A stretch of 64,000 bases of DNA from Colwellia sp. Arc7-D (GTDB lineage Bacteria; Pseudomonadota; Gammaproteobacteria; Enterobacterales; Alteromonadaceae): contig NZ_CP028924.1 of NCBI RefSeq assembly GCF_003061515.1, positions 682,001-746,000 of the forward strand, given 5' to 3'. The notes below the pieces were generated by a model, which saw only the letters and a list, made by a program, of their open reading frames with translations, was not told where the DNA came from and searched no databases. Of the stretch, positions 49,147 to 59,184 are shown in pieces; positions within the stretch are counted from its first letter, which is position 1; every line of letters starts with the position of its first letter. The translations under genes were made by a program, and so were the position numbers.

Positions 49147-49959
49147 TTATGTACGTTCAGCCCATTGCTTTATGATCTTTGCCAACTGTGCAACACCATC
49201 GGTAAGTGCCGCAGGACCAGGTTGTAAAATATCTGTTGAGTTTATCTCAAAAATATCACCATTTTTTATTGCTGGGATCGTTTGCCAACCAACTCTTGAG
49301 GTGACTTTTTCTTCATCAAACTTACGCCCACACCATGAAGCAATGTAAATATCGGGTTGTTTGGCTATTACCTCGCTGGCATCTGCCACAATACGATTTT
49401 TTGCTAAAGATTGAGTCGAAAACTCTTGATAACAATCTATGCCACCGGCAATTTCTATTAATTCGCTCACCCAACCAATGCCAGTAATAATAGGATCAAA
49501 CCATTCTTCAAAATATACTTTTGGATGTTTAGGCAATTGTTCAGCTTGTTGCTTAACTTTTCGTAAATTGTCTTGCATGTCTGCGACGAGTTTATCACCT
49601 TTAGCTGGCTGCCCAATTAAAGCTGATACGGTGCGAATCATCTGTAAAATTTCACTGATACTGCGATGATTAAAACAATGAACTTGTATTCCTTCTTTAA
49701 TTAAATCGGCAACGATATCAGCCTGCATATCTGAAAATGCCAAGACTAAATCAGGCTTAAGCGATAGGATTTTTTCCGTTCTGGCGGTAATGTAAGCACT
49801 TACTTTGGTTTTTTCTTTTCGTGCACGTTCAGGGCGCATGGTGTAAGCCGAAATGCCAACAATACGATGATCTTCTTCCATAAGGTAAAGTGCTTCGGTG
49901 GTTTCTTCGGTTAAACAAATAATGCGCTCTGGCCATTTAGGTTCAGGAACTAAAATCAT
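49147..49959 (-). CDS. BtuF-like cobalamin-binding protein lacking a signal peptide
   Basis: The 270-residue protein has the helical-backbone periplasmic-binding fold of BtuF/FhuD-like proteins: ERIICLTEETTEALYLMEEDHRIVGISAY, ILSLKPDLVLAFSD, VYFEEWFDPIITGIGWVSELIEIAGG and DIYIASWCGRKFDEE. These are typical of the cobalamin-binding proteins in cob-linked loci. No signal peptide is seen; the first residues MILVPEPKWPERI look cytosolic, so it may be a soluble corrinoid-binding protein rather than a transporter subunit. No BtuC or BtuD is nearby. It is in tight operon with the hybrid kinase (1-base gap) and divergent from the CobC-like gene. Confidence 0.85.
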   Translation of the reverse strand: MILVPEPKWPERIICLTEETTEALYLMEEDHRIVGISAYTMRPERARKEKTKVSAYITARTEKILSLKPDLVLAFSDMQADIVADLIKEGIQVHCFNHRSISEILQMIRTVSALIGQPAKGDKLVADMQDNLRKVKQQAEQLPKHPKVYFEEWFDPIITGIGWVSELIEIAGGIDCYQEFSTQSLAKNRIVADASEVIAKQPDIYIASWCGRKFDEEKVTSRVGWQTIPAIKNGDIFEINSTDILQPGPAALTDGVAQLAKIIKQWAERT

Positions 49960-50177
49960 GCATTTTCCTTGTTACTTACGGTAGTGTTTTGTTTTATTGG
50001 TATTATATTGACATGCAATCGTTGCTATTGCATTTGATGAGTTTTACTTTATCAAAAACCACGCAGCAATGATTGGTTTTTTAGTGGTTGTAACAACTCG
50101 TGTTTTAAACAAGGTTGTTTCATTATTAATACAGCAAGTTTATTTGTTAGACTGTATGCAATTATTACTAATAAATC

Positions 50178-50846
50178 ATGGAAGTTAGCTTGTCAGTTTT
50201 TAATATCTATTTGTTACGCCATGGCGAACTTGTTGAGACCGGAGTTTTATGTGGGCGTTCAGATATTGCACTATCGAATACCGGCAAACAACAGCTTGTT
50301 GAAGCTAGTCAAGGTTTAGTGGATATTTCACAATGCTACAGCTCACCCCTTATTCGTTGTCGAGCGTTTGCAGAAAGCTATTGTCAGCAATTAGATATTT
50401 CATTACAAATTACGGCTGACTTGAAAGAGATGGATTTTGGTGATTGGGACGGGCAAAGCTATCAAACACTTTGGCAACCTCAAAACTCAACAAAAAATGC
50501 TGAGAATGCGCCCACTTTGGGGGATTTTTGGCAAAATCCTTGGCAATGTCAGCCGCCAAATGGTGAAACTATGGCAAGCTTTACTGCACGGATTGATAGT
50601 TTTTGGGCGCGTTTATTACACCAATTTGAACAGACCGTTCAAAAAGAACAGCAACAATGTCGACCGAAAAATACTTTAGTGGTTAGTCATGGCGGTGTTA
50701 TTCGCTATATTTTAGCTAAAGTGCTTGGCTTACCAATCCCAGGTGTTAATCATATGGCTAATATCGATGTGCCTTATGGTGCACTTATTCATATACAAGT
50801 TAGTATTGATAGTAACGGCAAAGCTTGGTCGAAGTTAATGCTTTAA
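50178..50846 (+). CDS. cobC: Histidine-phosphatase family, probable alpha-ribazole phosphatase CobC
   Basis: The 222-residue phosphatase has the family RHG motif in NIYLLRHGELVETGVLCGRSDIALS and the second catalytic His in VVSHGGVIRYILA near residue 175. LKEMDFGDWDGQSY is also conserved. CobC removes phosphate from alpha-ribazole-5'-phosphate or adenosylcobalamin-5'-phosphate in the last steps of B12 assembly. The cob cluster starting 550 bases downstream supports that assignment; the family is broad, so without context it could be another phosphatase. Starts at 50178 or 50190 (LSVFNIY) are both possible. Confidence 0.82.
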   Translation: MEVSLSVFNIYLLRHGELVETGVLCGRSDIALSNTGKQQLVEASQGLVDISQCYSSPLIRCRAFAESYCQQLDISLQITADLKEMDFGDWDGQSYQTLWQPQNSTKNAENAPTLGDFWQNPWQCQPPNGETMASFTARIDSFWARLLHQFEQTVQKEQQQCRPKNTLVVSHGGVIRYILAKVLGLPIPGVNHMANIDVPYGALIHIQVSIDSNGKAWSKLML

Positions 50847-51070
50847 TAACAGCAAATTTAGCATTATCGAACTGTGTTGTTATTTTAGAAACTCACTTTT
50901 TTACATATGATGTAAGAACGCTATCTCACCGGAATTTAAATGTGAAAGCTTGAATATTTAAGCTTTTAACGCACCACTGAGTTAAAAATAAACCTTGCTA
51001 TTTTGTCCTAGCTGTCGATAATCGCGCCATTAATTAAATAATGTCATATTCAATTTTACTACTTTAATGG

Positions 51071-51222
51071 AGGATCCCATTATTGCAAAGGTAAAACTGG
51101 GAATGTGGTGAAAATCCACAACTGTGCCCGCAACTGTAAACAGCGCATATATTACCACTTAGCCATAAAGTCATTGGCCGAAAAAACATATATGCTGTAA
51201 GTCAGGATACCAGGGGAAATAT
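51071..51222 (+). promoter_or_regulatory. Cobalamin riboswitch upstream of cobT
   Basis: The B12 aptamer core is evident: CTGGGAATGTGGTGAAAATCC, AACTGTGCCCGCAACTGTAAA, the GTCATTGGCC arm and the closing GTCAGGATACC at 51201-51211. A short hairpin TCGAG / CTCGA at 51240-51256 and T-rich text follow and may be the expression platform. It should lower expression of the cobT-cobS-cobU-cobQ operon when cobalamin is plentiful. The 5' boundary is approximate. Confidence 0.92.
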
Positions 51223-51394
51223 AGACATTAATTACCACGTCGAGCGGGTTACTCGAGCATTGGAATTTTTATTTTGCCTTGTTGATTATGTCATCATTGA
51301 TGAAATATATACTCCCTTAAGCCTCTAAACTCATCTACGTTAATCATTTTTTGTAAGCCAATTCTTTTGGGTTTGATTTTTGTTAGGTTTTGAA

Positions 51395-52459
51395 ATGTTT
51401 AATATTAAAGCAGTTAGTTGCGAACACTCAGAAAAAATTCAAGCACTAATTGACGGTAAAACTAAGCCGCTAGGCGCATTGGGTGATCTTGAATCTTTAG
51501 CCAAGCAAATGGCTAAGATTCAGTTAACTGCTTCATCTTTTAAATCCCCTAAAAATAACCAACATAAACTCGAGCTTAACTCTCCTCATTTAACTATTTT
51601 TGCTGGCGATCATGGCGTTGCTAGCGAAGGTGTTTCCATTGCACCTAGTGAAGTGACTAGTCAAATGGTGGCAAACTTTGCTGGTGGCGGCGCAGCCATT
51701 AATGTTTTTAGTCAGCAACTTGGATGGCAGCTAAATATTGTCGATGCTGGCATTTTACATCCTGCATCATCGACAGCAGTTTTAGATCAACGATTAGGTA
51801 ATATTACTCAAGCCATTAATCAGCAAGAAGCAATGACTCAAGCGCAAGTCGAGCAGGGTTTTATTTTTGCCAAAAAGCATATTGCAGAGCTAAAAAGCAC
51901 CGGTTGTAACATTGTTGCTTTTGGTGAAATGGGTATCGGCAACACCACGATTGCTTCAGCGATAATGGCGGCAATTATGGCTATTCCTGCGAGCGAAGCC
52001 GTTGGTCGTGGTACTGGCGTTTCAGATGATGTTGTTTTAAAGAAGCAACAAGTGGTTGAGCAAGCCTTAGCACTTCATCGAGATAATCTCACAAACCCTC
52101 AAGCTATTTTACGCTGTTTAGGTGGTTTTGAAGTGGTACAAATTACCGCAGCGATGCTAGCCGCAGCAGAAAATCGTATGTTAATTGTGGTTGATGGTTT
52201 TATTTGTACCGCTGCTGCAATGTTAGCGATTGAGCTAAATACTAACGTGAAAGGTTATATGATATTTGCCCATTGCTCAGGTGAGCAAGGCCACAAAAAA
52301 ATGCTGCAATGGCTTCAAGTTAAACCGCTGCTGAACCTAGGATTACGTTTAGGCGAAGGTACGGGCGCGGCTTTAGCGCTACCGATAATACAAGCCGCAG
52401 CTGCTTTTTATAATGAGATGGCAAGCTTTGCCGATGCAGAGGTTACTGATGTTACCTGA
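51395..52459 (+). CDS. cobT: Nicotinate-nucleotide-dimethylbenzimidazole phosphoribosyltransferase CobT
   Basis: The protein has 354 residues from the ATG at 51395; an in-frame TTG at 51380 is less likely. The enzyme activates the lower ligand base of B12 by moving phosphoribose from nicotinate mononucleotide to dimethylbenzimidazole. Typical text: GKTKPLGALGDLESLAKQMAKIQ, TIFAGDHGVASEGVS, GEMGIGNTTIASAIMA, GGFEVVQITAAMLAAAENRM and LGLRLGEGTGAALALPIIQAA, which contains the catalytic Glu. First gene after the riboswitch; its last codons overlap cobS by 11 bases. Confidence 0.95.
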   Translation: MFNIKAVSCEHSEKIQALIDGKTKPLGALGDLESLAKQMAKIQLTASSFKSPKNNQHKLELNSPHLTIFAGDHGVASEGVSIAPSEVTSQMVANFAGGGAAINVFSQQLGWQLNIVDAGILHPASSTAVLDQRLGNITQAINQQEAMTQAQVEQGFIFAKKHIAELKSTGCNIVAFGEMGIGNTTIASAIMAAIMAIPASEAVGRGTGVSDDVVLKKQQVVEQALALHRDNLTNPQAILRCLGGFEVVQITAAMLAAAENRMLIVVDGFICTAAAMLAIELNTNVKGYMIFAHCSGEQGHKKMLQWLQVKPLLNLGLRLGEGTGAALALPIIQAAAAFYNEMASFADAEVTDVT

Positions 52460-53303
52460 GTCTGACGAAATACAATCAAGCGCTTCCAAGCGAGAGTTAC
52501 TCTGCCAGCAATGGCAATTGTGTCTTTTAGCTATCAGCTTTTTTACCCGAATTCCGGTTAACATGGCGGTTGATGTGACCGCCAAAATGCTAAATGAAGC
52601 AAGCCGATATTTCGCTTTAGTGGGCGTGCTTATCGGAATCATTTCTGCATTAGCTTTTTATCTAAGTGCTATGTATCTGCCTACTGAAATCGCATTGTTA
52701 GTTGCTATGGCAAGCAGTGTGTTATTAACCGGTGCCTTTCATGAAGATGGATGGGCCGATGTTTGGGATGGCTTTGGCGGCGGCTGGAGTATCGAAAATA
52801 AACTTAATATTATGAAAGACAGTCGCTTAGGCACCTATGGCGCAGCAGCATTATTTTTTATTTTGATGATTAAATACCAAGCGCTTCTAGCGTTAATTCA
52901 GCAAAACATGCCTAATGTTAACTTGATAAATGATGGGCTGAGCGTGTTGTCTATTCTAGTTTTAGGGCACTGTTTAAGTCGAGTTCTGGCGACAAGCTTA
53001 ATTGCCGATATGCCCTATGTCAGCGAAGATGCCACCTCAAAAGTAAAGCCTTTAGCGCAAGCATTATCAAATAATAGTTATATAACGTTACTCGCTACGG
53101 GCACGTTCATCCTTTTAATAACCTTATCTTTTAGTGTTATTTGGAAGTTAGTGGTTATTTTATTATTGACACGTTGGTGTTTAAAACGTTGGTTTATGCA
53201 ACAGCTAGGTGGTTATACCGGTGACTGTTTAGGCGCCGCGCAACAGTTTTCAGAAGTGGTTATATATATATCATTACTTGCCCTTACATCGGCGAGCATA
53301 TGA
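52449..53303 (+). CDS. cobS: Adenosylcobinamide-GDP ribazoletransferase CobS
   Basis: The protein has 284 residues from the ATG at 52449, which overlaps cobT. CobS, an inner-membrane enzyme, joins alpha-ribazole (phosphate) to adenosylcobinamide-GDP. Several membrane helices are visible from about 40. Conserved motifs are FFTRIPV near the start, FHEDGWADVWDGFGGG near 95-110 and MKDSRLGTYGAAAL near 120-135, plus GGYTGDCLGAAQQ near the end. Its stop overlaps the cobU start (ATGA). Confidence 0.94.
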   Translation: MLPESDEIQSSASKRELLCQQWQLCLLAISFFTRIPVNMAVDVTAKMLNEASRYFALVGVLIGIISALAFYLSAMYLPTEIALLVAMASSVLLTGAFHEDGWADVWDGFGGGWSIENKLNIMKDSRLGTYGAAALFFILMIKYQALLALIQQNMPNVNLINDGLSVLSILVLGHCLSRVLATSLIADMPYVSEDATSKVKPLAQALSNNSYITLLATGTFILLITLSFSVIWKLVVILLLTRWCLKRWFMQQLGGYTGDCLGAAQQFSEVVIYISLLALTSASI

Positions 53304-53968
53304 CTGAAATAGTGAAGCATAAAATTCAGTTAATTCTTGGCGGCGCACGTTCAGGTAAAAGCTCATTAGCGGAGCAATATGCGATGTTGTCAAAGCTGCC
53401 GGTTACTTATATTGCGACCGCACAAGCGTTAGATAATGAAATAGCGCAAAGAATTGCGCAGCACCAAGCAGAACGTCCAACACATTGGCGATTAATAGAA
53501 GCTCCTTTGCAATTGAGTGTCACTATTGAGTCGATTATTTCTGAAGCTTTATCAAGTAACTCATCAGGCGTTTGCATTTTAGTCGATTGCTTAACTTTAT
53601 GGTTAAGTAATAGTTTATGTCAGTCGAATTCAAGTACTGATCGCAGCAATAATACAAGCCAAGACAGTTGTAATAGTGAGTATTGGCAGCAAGAAAAACA
53701 GCAATTTCTTAAGTTATTAAATAGTCTTCAAGATGTAAACTTTGCGCGAGAAAACACGCAAACATTCGCAATTGAACTTATTTTAGTTAGCAATGAGGTC
53801 GGCCATGGCATAGTGCCAATGGGTGAGTTGTCGCGCCAATTTGTAGACCAAGCAGGGTGGTTGCATCAAGCCATTGCTAAAGTTGCCGATAAAGTCGAGT
53901 TTGTTATGGCAGGCTTACCTTTAACATTAAAGTCGGTTGAAAATATTAGCTATAAGGCATCACTTTGA
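53300..53968 (+). CDS. cobU: Bifunctional adenosylcobinamide kinase / guanylyltransferase CobU
   Basis: The 222-residue enzyme phosphorylates adenosylcobinamide and then adds GMP, making the activated ring for CobS. The P-loop [15 protein letters not shown] is at about 12-26, [23 protein letters not shown] follows, and [28 protein letters not shown] is at about 165-195. A Ser/Asn-rich insertion (near 110-130) separates these blocks and may be a loop. It overlaps both neighbours: ATGA with cobS, TTGA with cobQ. Confidence 0.94.
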   Translation: MTEIVKHKIQLILGGARSGKSSLAEQYAMLSKLPVTYIATAQALDNEIAQRIAQHQAERPTHWRLIEAPLQLSVTIESIISEALSSNSSGVCILVDCLTLWLSNSLCQSNSSTDRSNNTSQDSCNSEYWQQEKQQFLKLLNSLQDVNFARENTQTFAIELILVSNEVGHGIVPMGELSRQFVDQAGWLHQAIAKVADKVEFVMAGLPLTLKSVENISYKASL

Positions 53969-55461
53969 AAACATTAATGGTACAAGGTACTACTTCTGAT
54001 GCAGGAAAAAGTACTTTAGTTGCAGGGCTTTGCCGAGTATTAGTTAACGCGGGTTTTAATGTCGCGCCATTTAAACCGCAAAATATGGCATTAAATAGTG
54101 CCGTTACTAAAGACGGTGGTGAAATTGGCCGTGCACAAGCTTTACAGGCAATAGCTGCAAAAGTTGAAGCACGCATTGATTTTAACCCTATTTTATTAAA
54201 GCCTAATAGTGACACTGGTGCGCAAGTTATTGTCCACGGTAAAGCGCTTTCTAATATGGAAGCAGGTAAATATCACGACTACAAAAAAGTAGCGATGCAA
54301 GCTGTGCTAACGTCTCATCAGAGGTTAGCTCTTGATCATGATGTATTGCTTGTCGAGGGAGCCGGTAGCCCCGCTGAAATTAATCTTCGAGCTAACGATA
54401 TAGCCAATATGGGCTATGCCGAAGCGGTTGATTGCCCCGTTATTTTAGTTGCAGATATTGATCGTGGCGGTGTCTTTGCCCATCTAGTGGGGACGTTGGC
54501 ATTATTGTCGGAGTCAGAGCAAGAACGTGTGAAAGGGTTTATTATTAACCGTTTTCGCGGCGATATAAAGTTGCTTGAGTCTGGATTAGACTGGTTAGAA
54601 GAGCGAACGGGTAAACCCGTATTAGGTGTTTTACCTTACTTGCATGATCTAGCGTTAGACGCCGAAGATGCCGTAGCACTTGATAATAAAGTGACACAAG
54701 TGCAAGTGAATGTTTTTGTACCTTTGTTACCGCATATGAGCAACCATACCGACTTTGATCCTCTGCGCTTACAGCCCAATATTAATTTACAATACATAAA
54801 AATGGGTCAGTCGTTGCAAGGCGCTGATTTAATTATTTTACCCGGTAGTAAGAATGTTACCTCTGACTTAACGTTTTTAAAGCAACAAGGCTGGCAGCAA
54901 GAAATTGATCAACACTTACGCTATGGCGGAAAAGTTATGGGTATTTGCGGTGGCTATCAAATGTTGGGTGAAAAAATATTTGACCCAGAACATATAGAGT
55001 CACATGTTGAGCAAGTATCGGGTTTAGGTTTGTTAGATTTTACAACCACGCTAACGGAAAATAAGACCTTAAGCCAAGTCTGTGCAACTATGACGCTTAA
55101 TAATGAAACATGCCAGTTAACGGGCTATGAGATACATTGTGGTGTTTCAAACGGTCCAGCGTTAAGTAAGCCTTTACTTAATATTCAAGTTCAACCAAGC
55201 GATAAAAATCAGCATGGTATTGCCGATGGCTGTATTTCAAATGACGGGCAAATTATTGCTACGTATCTACATGGTTTTTTTGATTGTCCAGCGCCAACAC
55301 AATTAGTACTAAATTGGTTGGGTATTAAAGACTTTAAAGCACCTATTATTGATATTAGTCAGCATAGAGAAATACAACTAGAGCGCCTTGCTAAGGTTTG
55401 TAATGAACATCTTAATATGGATAAAATTAAACTGATTATTGCTCAGAGTAAAAACACCTAA
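53965..55461 (+). CDS. cobQ: Cobyric acid synthase CobQ (CbiP)
   Basis: The 498-residue enzyme amidates the side chains b, d, e and g of adenosylcobyrinic a,c-diamide, using Gln and ATP. The N-terminal ATPase domain starts [20 protein letters not shown]; further text is [26 protein letters not shown] (two blocks). The C-terminal glutamine amidotransferase has the nucleophile in [13 protein letters not shown] near 330 and the His in [13 protein letters not shown] start at 53965 overlaps the cobU stop; an ATG four codons on is the alternative. It is last in the operon, before the bidirectional terminator. Its presence implies partial ring assembly capacity or use of cobyrinate intermediates, though the other ring genes are not in this window. 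Confidence 0.94.
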   Translation: MKTLMVQGTTSDAGKSTLVAGLCRVLVNAGFNVAPFKPQNMALNSAVTKDGGEIGRAQALQAIAAKVEARIDFNPILLKPNSDTGAQVIVHGKALSNMEAGKYHDYKKVAMQAVLTSHQRLALDHDVLLVEGAGSPAEINLRANDIANMGYAEAVDCPVILVADIDRGGVFAHLVGTLALLSESEQERVKGFIINRFRGDIKLLESGLDWLEERTGKPVLGVLPYLHDLALDAEDAVALDNKVTQVQVNVFVPLLPHMSNHTDFDPLRLQPNINLQYIKMGQSLQGADLIILPGSKNVTSDLTFLKQQGWQQEIDQHLRYGGKVMGICGGYQMLGEKIFDPEHIESHVEQVSGLGLLDFTTTLTENKTLSQVCATMTLNNETCQLTGYEIHCGVSNGPALSKPLLNIQVQPSDKNQHGIADGCISNDGQIIATYLHGFFDCPAPTQLVLNWLGIKDFKAPIIDISQHREIQLERLAKVCNEHLNMDKIKLIIAQSKNT

Positions 55462-55530
55462 TTACTCTCTTCAACTCCAAGCATTTATCATGAAATGACC
55501 GGTCTAATTAATCTACTTGGTTTAAGACAT

Positions 55531-55558
55531 AAAAAAACCGCTTTTAAGCGGTTTTTTT
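55531..55558. terminator. Bidirectional terminator between cobQ and the lipoprotein gene
   Basis: AAAAAAACCGCTT / AAGCGGTTTTTTT forms a long perfect stem with A and T runs on both sides. It separates the convergent cob operon and the lipoprotein-btuB operon. Confidence 0.93.
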
Positions 55559-55587
55559 ATTGGCAAAATTATTGAAAATCGTACTTG

Positions 55588-57069
55588 TTATTCGATAAAT
55601 GCAATTGCCGTTGGGTTTAATTCAGTTGCAAATCTAGGTAGCGCTTTTACGTCAGTTTCAGTATTTACAACGTCAACACCTGGATTAACTGGGTTGCTAA
55701 CACTGATCCAAAGGAAATTAGCCGCATCTAAATTAATATGACTAATTTGTTCAGAGCCTGTCTCTGCTACTGCAGCATCTGCAATAGCACCTGTTGTAGG
55801 ATTGAAACTATAAACCGTTGAAAGCACACGATATGGCGAGAAAAAAGTTTCCTCAGCAACTAAATAACCTTTTGTTGCTGAAACTATTGCACTTGAGCTT
55901 ATGAAAGCTGAGCTATTATCAGCAATGTCCTCAGCAGTTAACACAGTACTTAAGCTATAATCACTAGTGGCAATAGCTTCTACACGGCTTAATGTTAAGT
56001 CAGTGTCACTGTATGAGTTACGTGTAGTGACATAGACAACATCATCTTTACTAACAATACTATTATTGAGTGGATTTAAGCCCACCAAAGGAATACCCAT
56101 AACAGTGTCATCAACATTGGCGTTGGTTTCTATTTCGAGATCAGTTTCGGTGTCAAAAACAGCAACGTAAGCGGTGTTTGGTGAATATGAGTCGTTCAAA
56201 CGTTGTAAAGTAATAAATAGTTTACCATCAACAATTGTTCCGGCTGAAGGGTTTGGCGTGCCGTTGCTGTTGTCATCTGCGATGTAAGCGTCAAGATCTA
56301 ACTCGCCAATTTTAAAGTCATCAGCGGTCGTTGCTTGTGGGTTTACAATCCATACTTTGCTTGAACCATAGCGTAAAATGTAAGCTTTAGTATCACTTAG
56401 CGAAACAATATCATAAGGGTTACGTGAAGTAGAATCGCCAGTATCTTGCGTAGTATAGCTCCAAACTTCAGTATCAAGTGCATCGGCATTGTATTTTGAT
56501 ATAGTGTCAATGAAGAAACGACCGATATGGAAAACGTCTTGATTGAAGCTACGTACAGTGTAATCAGAGCCATCTTTAATATAGTAACCTTTAGTTACTA
56601 ATTCAGTTTCTGGATCTAATGTAACAACTTCTGAACCTGAGTAATCTGGTGCAACTGTTTGCACAACAGCAAACGAAGGCGTGTCTTTAACATCGCCAAC
56701 GGTTACTTGAATGCTCAATTCACCTGTAAGGTTTTGATTGCTGTCGTCGGTAGCAATAACTGTTACAGAGAAAGGGCCAATATCGCCATTTTCGAAATCA
56801 GGTGCGGTTAAAAAGCTTAATTCACCGGTTTGCGTAATGGCAAATAAAGTACTTGAGCTACCGCCTAGCGACAATGTAATAGCATCGCCATCGGCATCAG
56901 TTGCATTATAACTGCTAACCAACGTTGTGTTTTCTTCAACAACAGGACTAGTAGCACCTGTTACAAGTGGTGCACTATTACTGTCAGAACCGCCACCACA
57001 GCCAGCAAGTATTGTTGTACCTATGGCTAAACTTAGTGGCAACATTTGTGTTTTAAAAGTTGTTAACAT
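55588..57069 (-). CDS. Surface-type lipoprotein with cadherin-like and beta-propeller-like parts
   Basis: The 493-residue protein has a signal peptide ending in the lipobox LAGC, then GGGSDSN. A cadherin-like domain (about 35-135) has NATDADGDAITLSL, LSFLTAPDFENGD and ATDDSNQNLTGELSIQVTVGD. From about 140 to the end come repeating strand units such as DIVSLSDTKAYILRYGSSKVWIVNP, GTIVDGKLFITLQRLND and TAYVAVFDTETD that read like a YncE-type beta-propeller. The ATG follows the btuB-like TAA directly, so it shares the riboswitch-controlled transcript. In Bacteroides, BtuG is a propeller lipoprotein that hands B12 to BtuB; a similar role here is my inference, not proven. Confidence 0.8.
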   Translation of the reverse strand: MLTTFKTQMLPLSLAIGTTILAGCGGGSDSNSAPLVTGATSPVVEENTTLVSSYNATDADGDAITLSLGGSSSTLFAITQTGELSFLTAPDFENGDIGPFSVTVIATDDSNQNLTGELSIQVTVGDVKDTPSFAVVQTVAPDYSGSEVVTLDPETELVTKGYYIKDGSDYTVRSFNQDVFHIGRFFIDTISKYNADALDTEVWSYTTQDTGDSTSRNPYDIVSLSDTKAYILRYGSSKVWIVNPQATTADDFKIGELDLDAYIADDNSNGTPNPSAGTIVDGKLFITLQRLNDSYSPNTAYVAVFDTETDLEIETNANVDDTVMGIPLVGLNPLNNSIVSKDDVVYVTTRNSYSDTDLTLSRVEAIATSDYSLSTVLTAEDIADNSSAFISSSAIVSATKGYLVAEETFFSPYRVLSTVYSFNPTTGAIADAAVAETGSEQISHINLDAANFLWISVSNPVNPGVDVVNTETDVKALPRFATELNPTAIAFIE

Positions 57070-59073
57070 TTATAATCCCTCGATTGTGTATTTAATTTGG
57101 AAACTTCGACCTTGTGATGCTCTATTCGCAAGATCTTGATATTTATCATTGAATAAGTTGTTGGCACTGAAAGTCACGCGATGCTTGCCTTCTTTCCAAT
57201 AGACCAATAGGTCAGACACTGTGCGGTTGGCTGGATTACCATTACCTAAGTGACTGTCGTCATTTTGAAATCTGTTAATAAGGTTGAAGTACAAATCTTT
57301 GTCTTGGCTAGTTTTAAATGATAGCTGCCATGCTTTATTGACTTGATATTTTAGCGAGGCACTGTATTGCTGATGATAAATGCCGGGTATCTTATTTTGA
57401 TTAAAGGCGACAAATTCAGATTTAATTTCACTGTCAATTAAGTTCACTTGAAATGATAAAGACAAAGGTGCAAATAATTGATAATTCAGTTGTGCTTCAA
57501 AGCCCATTAAATCGGCGTCGCTAACGTTTCTGTAACTGCCAACATTACTTGAATTAAAAATGGCAACAATAGAGTTTTCTAATGTTTGTTGATAAATCGA
57601 AGATGATATAGACAGGGTTTTATTTTGATATTGCCCGCCAAGTGAGAGCGTAACAGCTTCTTCAGGTAACAAGTCATCATTACCTTTGAAAGAGCCGCGA
57701 TCACCAAAAAGCTCATATAGAGTCGGAGTTCTTACACCGTCACTAACATTCGCCGTAATTTTAAAATTTTCTTGTTTAACGCTTAAACCTAATTCAGTGG
57801 TTAAATAATTTTCATCATTTCTTAGCATCTCGGCGTCAGGCTGGTTGAGTGCAGAATTTACGTTTTTCTCATGTAAATTACTGATCAATACATAGGCTTC
57901 TAATGGTAATGAAATTGGTTGCCACTCTAAGCGAGAACCTAAGTTGGTTTGTTGTTGCTCTGCTGAAATATCACATGAGCCAATACCATTACATTGAGTA
58001 GGTTGACCATTATGTTGACTGATAGATGTAAATTTTTGTTTATTAAAACTAATAAAAGGGGTTAAGTTAAAATTTTGCCAAGTTAGTAAAGGTTTTAATC
58101 CGACATGGTATTTTTTAGTTTCATAATCACTGATATCGAACATTACAGAATCAGGGCTTGAAATATAACGCTCGTTTTTGTCTTCAGCGTAAGCTTCTAC
58201 TTCGATTGAATCTAACCAAGATGAATTACTCAACCAGTGATGCTGATAACTGTAGCGAGTACTGTCTGAGCTTAATTCTGAACTGTTTTCTGGGGAATTA
58301 TTGCGATAGTTGGGTAGTGACTTTTCTTGATCATTGTATTGTACATTCAACCTAATTTGATGCTGGCCCAGTTGAATAATGTCATTAATGAAAAATGTTT
58401 TTTTAGTGAATTCATTATTTCTTAATGCTTGCTCATCTGATTTTGTGCTGTCTTCAAAGCTTTGAGGTACAAGAAAATCGTAGTCATTATCACTATTTAT
58501 ATAATGGCCACCAAATGAAAGACTTTGAGTTTTAAATACTTTATTAAATAATATGTTAGCTTCACGGTAACCAAATGAGCCAGTGGCTAGCGTTAATTTC
58601 GCCGTGTCTTGTGTTGGGCTATAAGTGTTAATGCGAATAACGCCACCAATGGGGGTTGCGCCGGTGCCAATAGCTTGGTTTTTACTAATTTCAATACTTT
58701 GAATTTGCTCGGTTGGTATTTGGTTTAAATCAAAACCACCGAATTGACTGTCATTAATTAATTGGCCATCGATATAGAGTTGTATTTGCTTACTACTTGA
58801 GCCTCGAATAGAGACAGAAACGGGGTTACCAATACCACTTATCTGACGAATTTGAATACCATTAACCGTTTGTAAAATATCGGCAAGTGTTTGCGATGAA
58901 TGAACAAAGCTTTCTCGTTGTAGAACCTGATAATTTGGTGAATTGAAACTTTGTTCGTTCACCACTTCAATAACTTCAAGCTCTTGATTTAAAGGTGTTT
59001 CTACTTGTGCGAAAACGGGTGATACCACAAAGATAGTTATAAATAGATATCGTAAACGAGAGAACATGAACAC
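57070..59073 (-). CDS. btuB: TonB-dependent vitamin B12 receptor (BtuB-like)
   Basis: The 667-residue outer-membrane receptor has a signal peptide (about 1-22, ending VFAQVE), a TonB box (about 30-36, LEVIEVV), a plug domain (about 55-160: SSQTLADILQTVNGIQIRQIS, VSIRGSSSKQIQLYIDGQL, and QIQSIEISKNQAIGTGATPIGGVI) and a 22-strand-type barrel to the terminal LIKYT-like end (SFQIKYTIEGL). The size and plug text are those of BtuB and related receptors. The cobalamin riboswitch in its 5' leader is the strongest argument for B12 as substrate. The lipoprotein gene follows with no gap. It does not end in the classical aromatic residue, which is slightly unusual. Confidence 0.88.
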   Translation of the reverse strand: MFMFSRLRYLFITIFVVSPVFAQVETPLNQELEVIEVVNEQSFNSPNYQVLQRESFVHSSQTLADILQTVNGIQIRQISGIGNPVSVSIRGSSSKQIQLYIDGQLINDSQFGGFDLNQIPTEQIQSIEISKNQAIGTGATPIGGVIRINTYSPTQDTAKLTLATGSFGYREANILFNKVFKTQSLSFGGHYINSDNDYDFLVPQSFEDSTKSDEQALRNNEFTKKTFFINDIIQLGQHQIRLNVQYNDQEKSLPNYRNNSPENSSELSSDSTRYSYQHHWLSNSSWLDSIEVEAYAEDKNERYISSPDSVMFDISDYETKKYHVGLKPLLTWQNFNLTPFISFNKQKFTSISQHNGQPTQCNGIGSCDISAEQQQTNLGSRLEWQPISLPLEAYVLISNLHEKNVNSALNQPDAEMLRNDENYLTTELGLSVKQENFKITANVSDGVRTPTLYELFGDRGSFKGNDDLLPEEAVTLSLGGQYQNKTLSISSSIYQQTLENSIVAIFNSSNVGSYRNVSDADLMGFEAQLNYQLFAPLSLSFQVNLIDSEIKSEFVAFNQNKIPGIYHQQYSASLKYQVNKAWQLSFKTSQDKDLYFNLINRFQNDDSHLGNGNPANRTVSDLLVYWKEGKHRVTFSANNLFNDKYQDLANRASQGRSFQIKYTIEGL

Positions 59074-59184
59074 CTCAAAAGTTTTTGAGGGGCGTACGGA
59101 AGGCTACAGACGGTTTAGCAAAACTGTTGCTAATGTCGATATATTTCCGAAGCGCCCACCGCACTGCAAATAATTCTATGTTGT

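Noticed and set aside
49147..49959. Assigning btuF as the B12 transporter binding protein
   Set aside because: No signal peptide and no BtuC/BtuD neighbours; kept as BtuF-like without the gene symbol.
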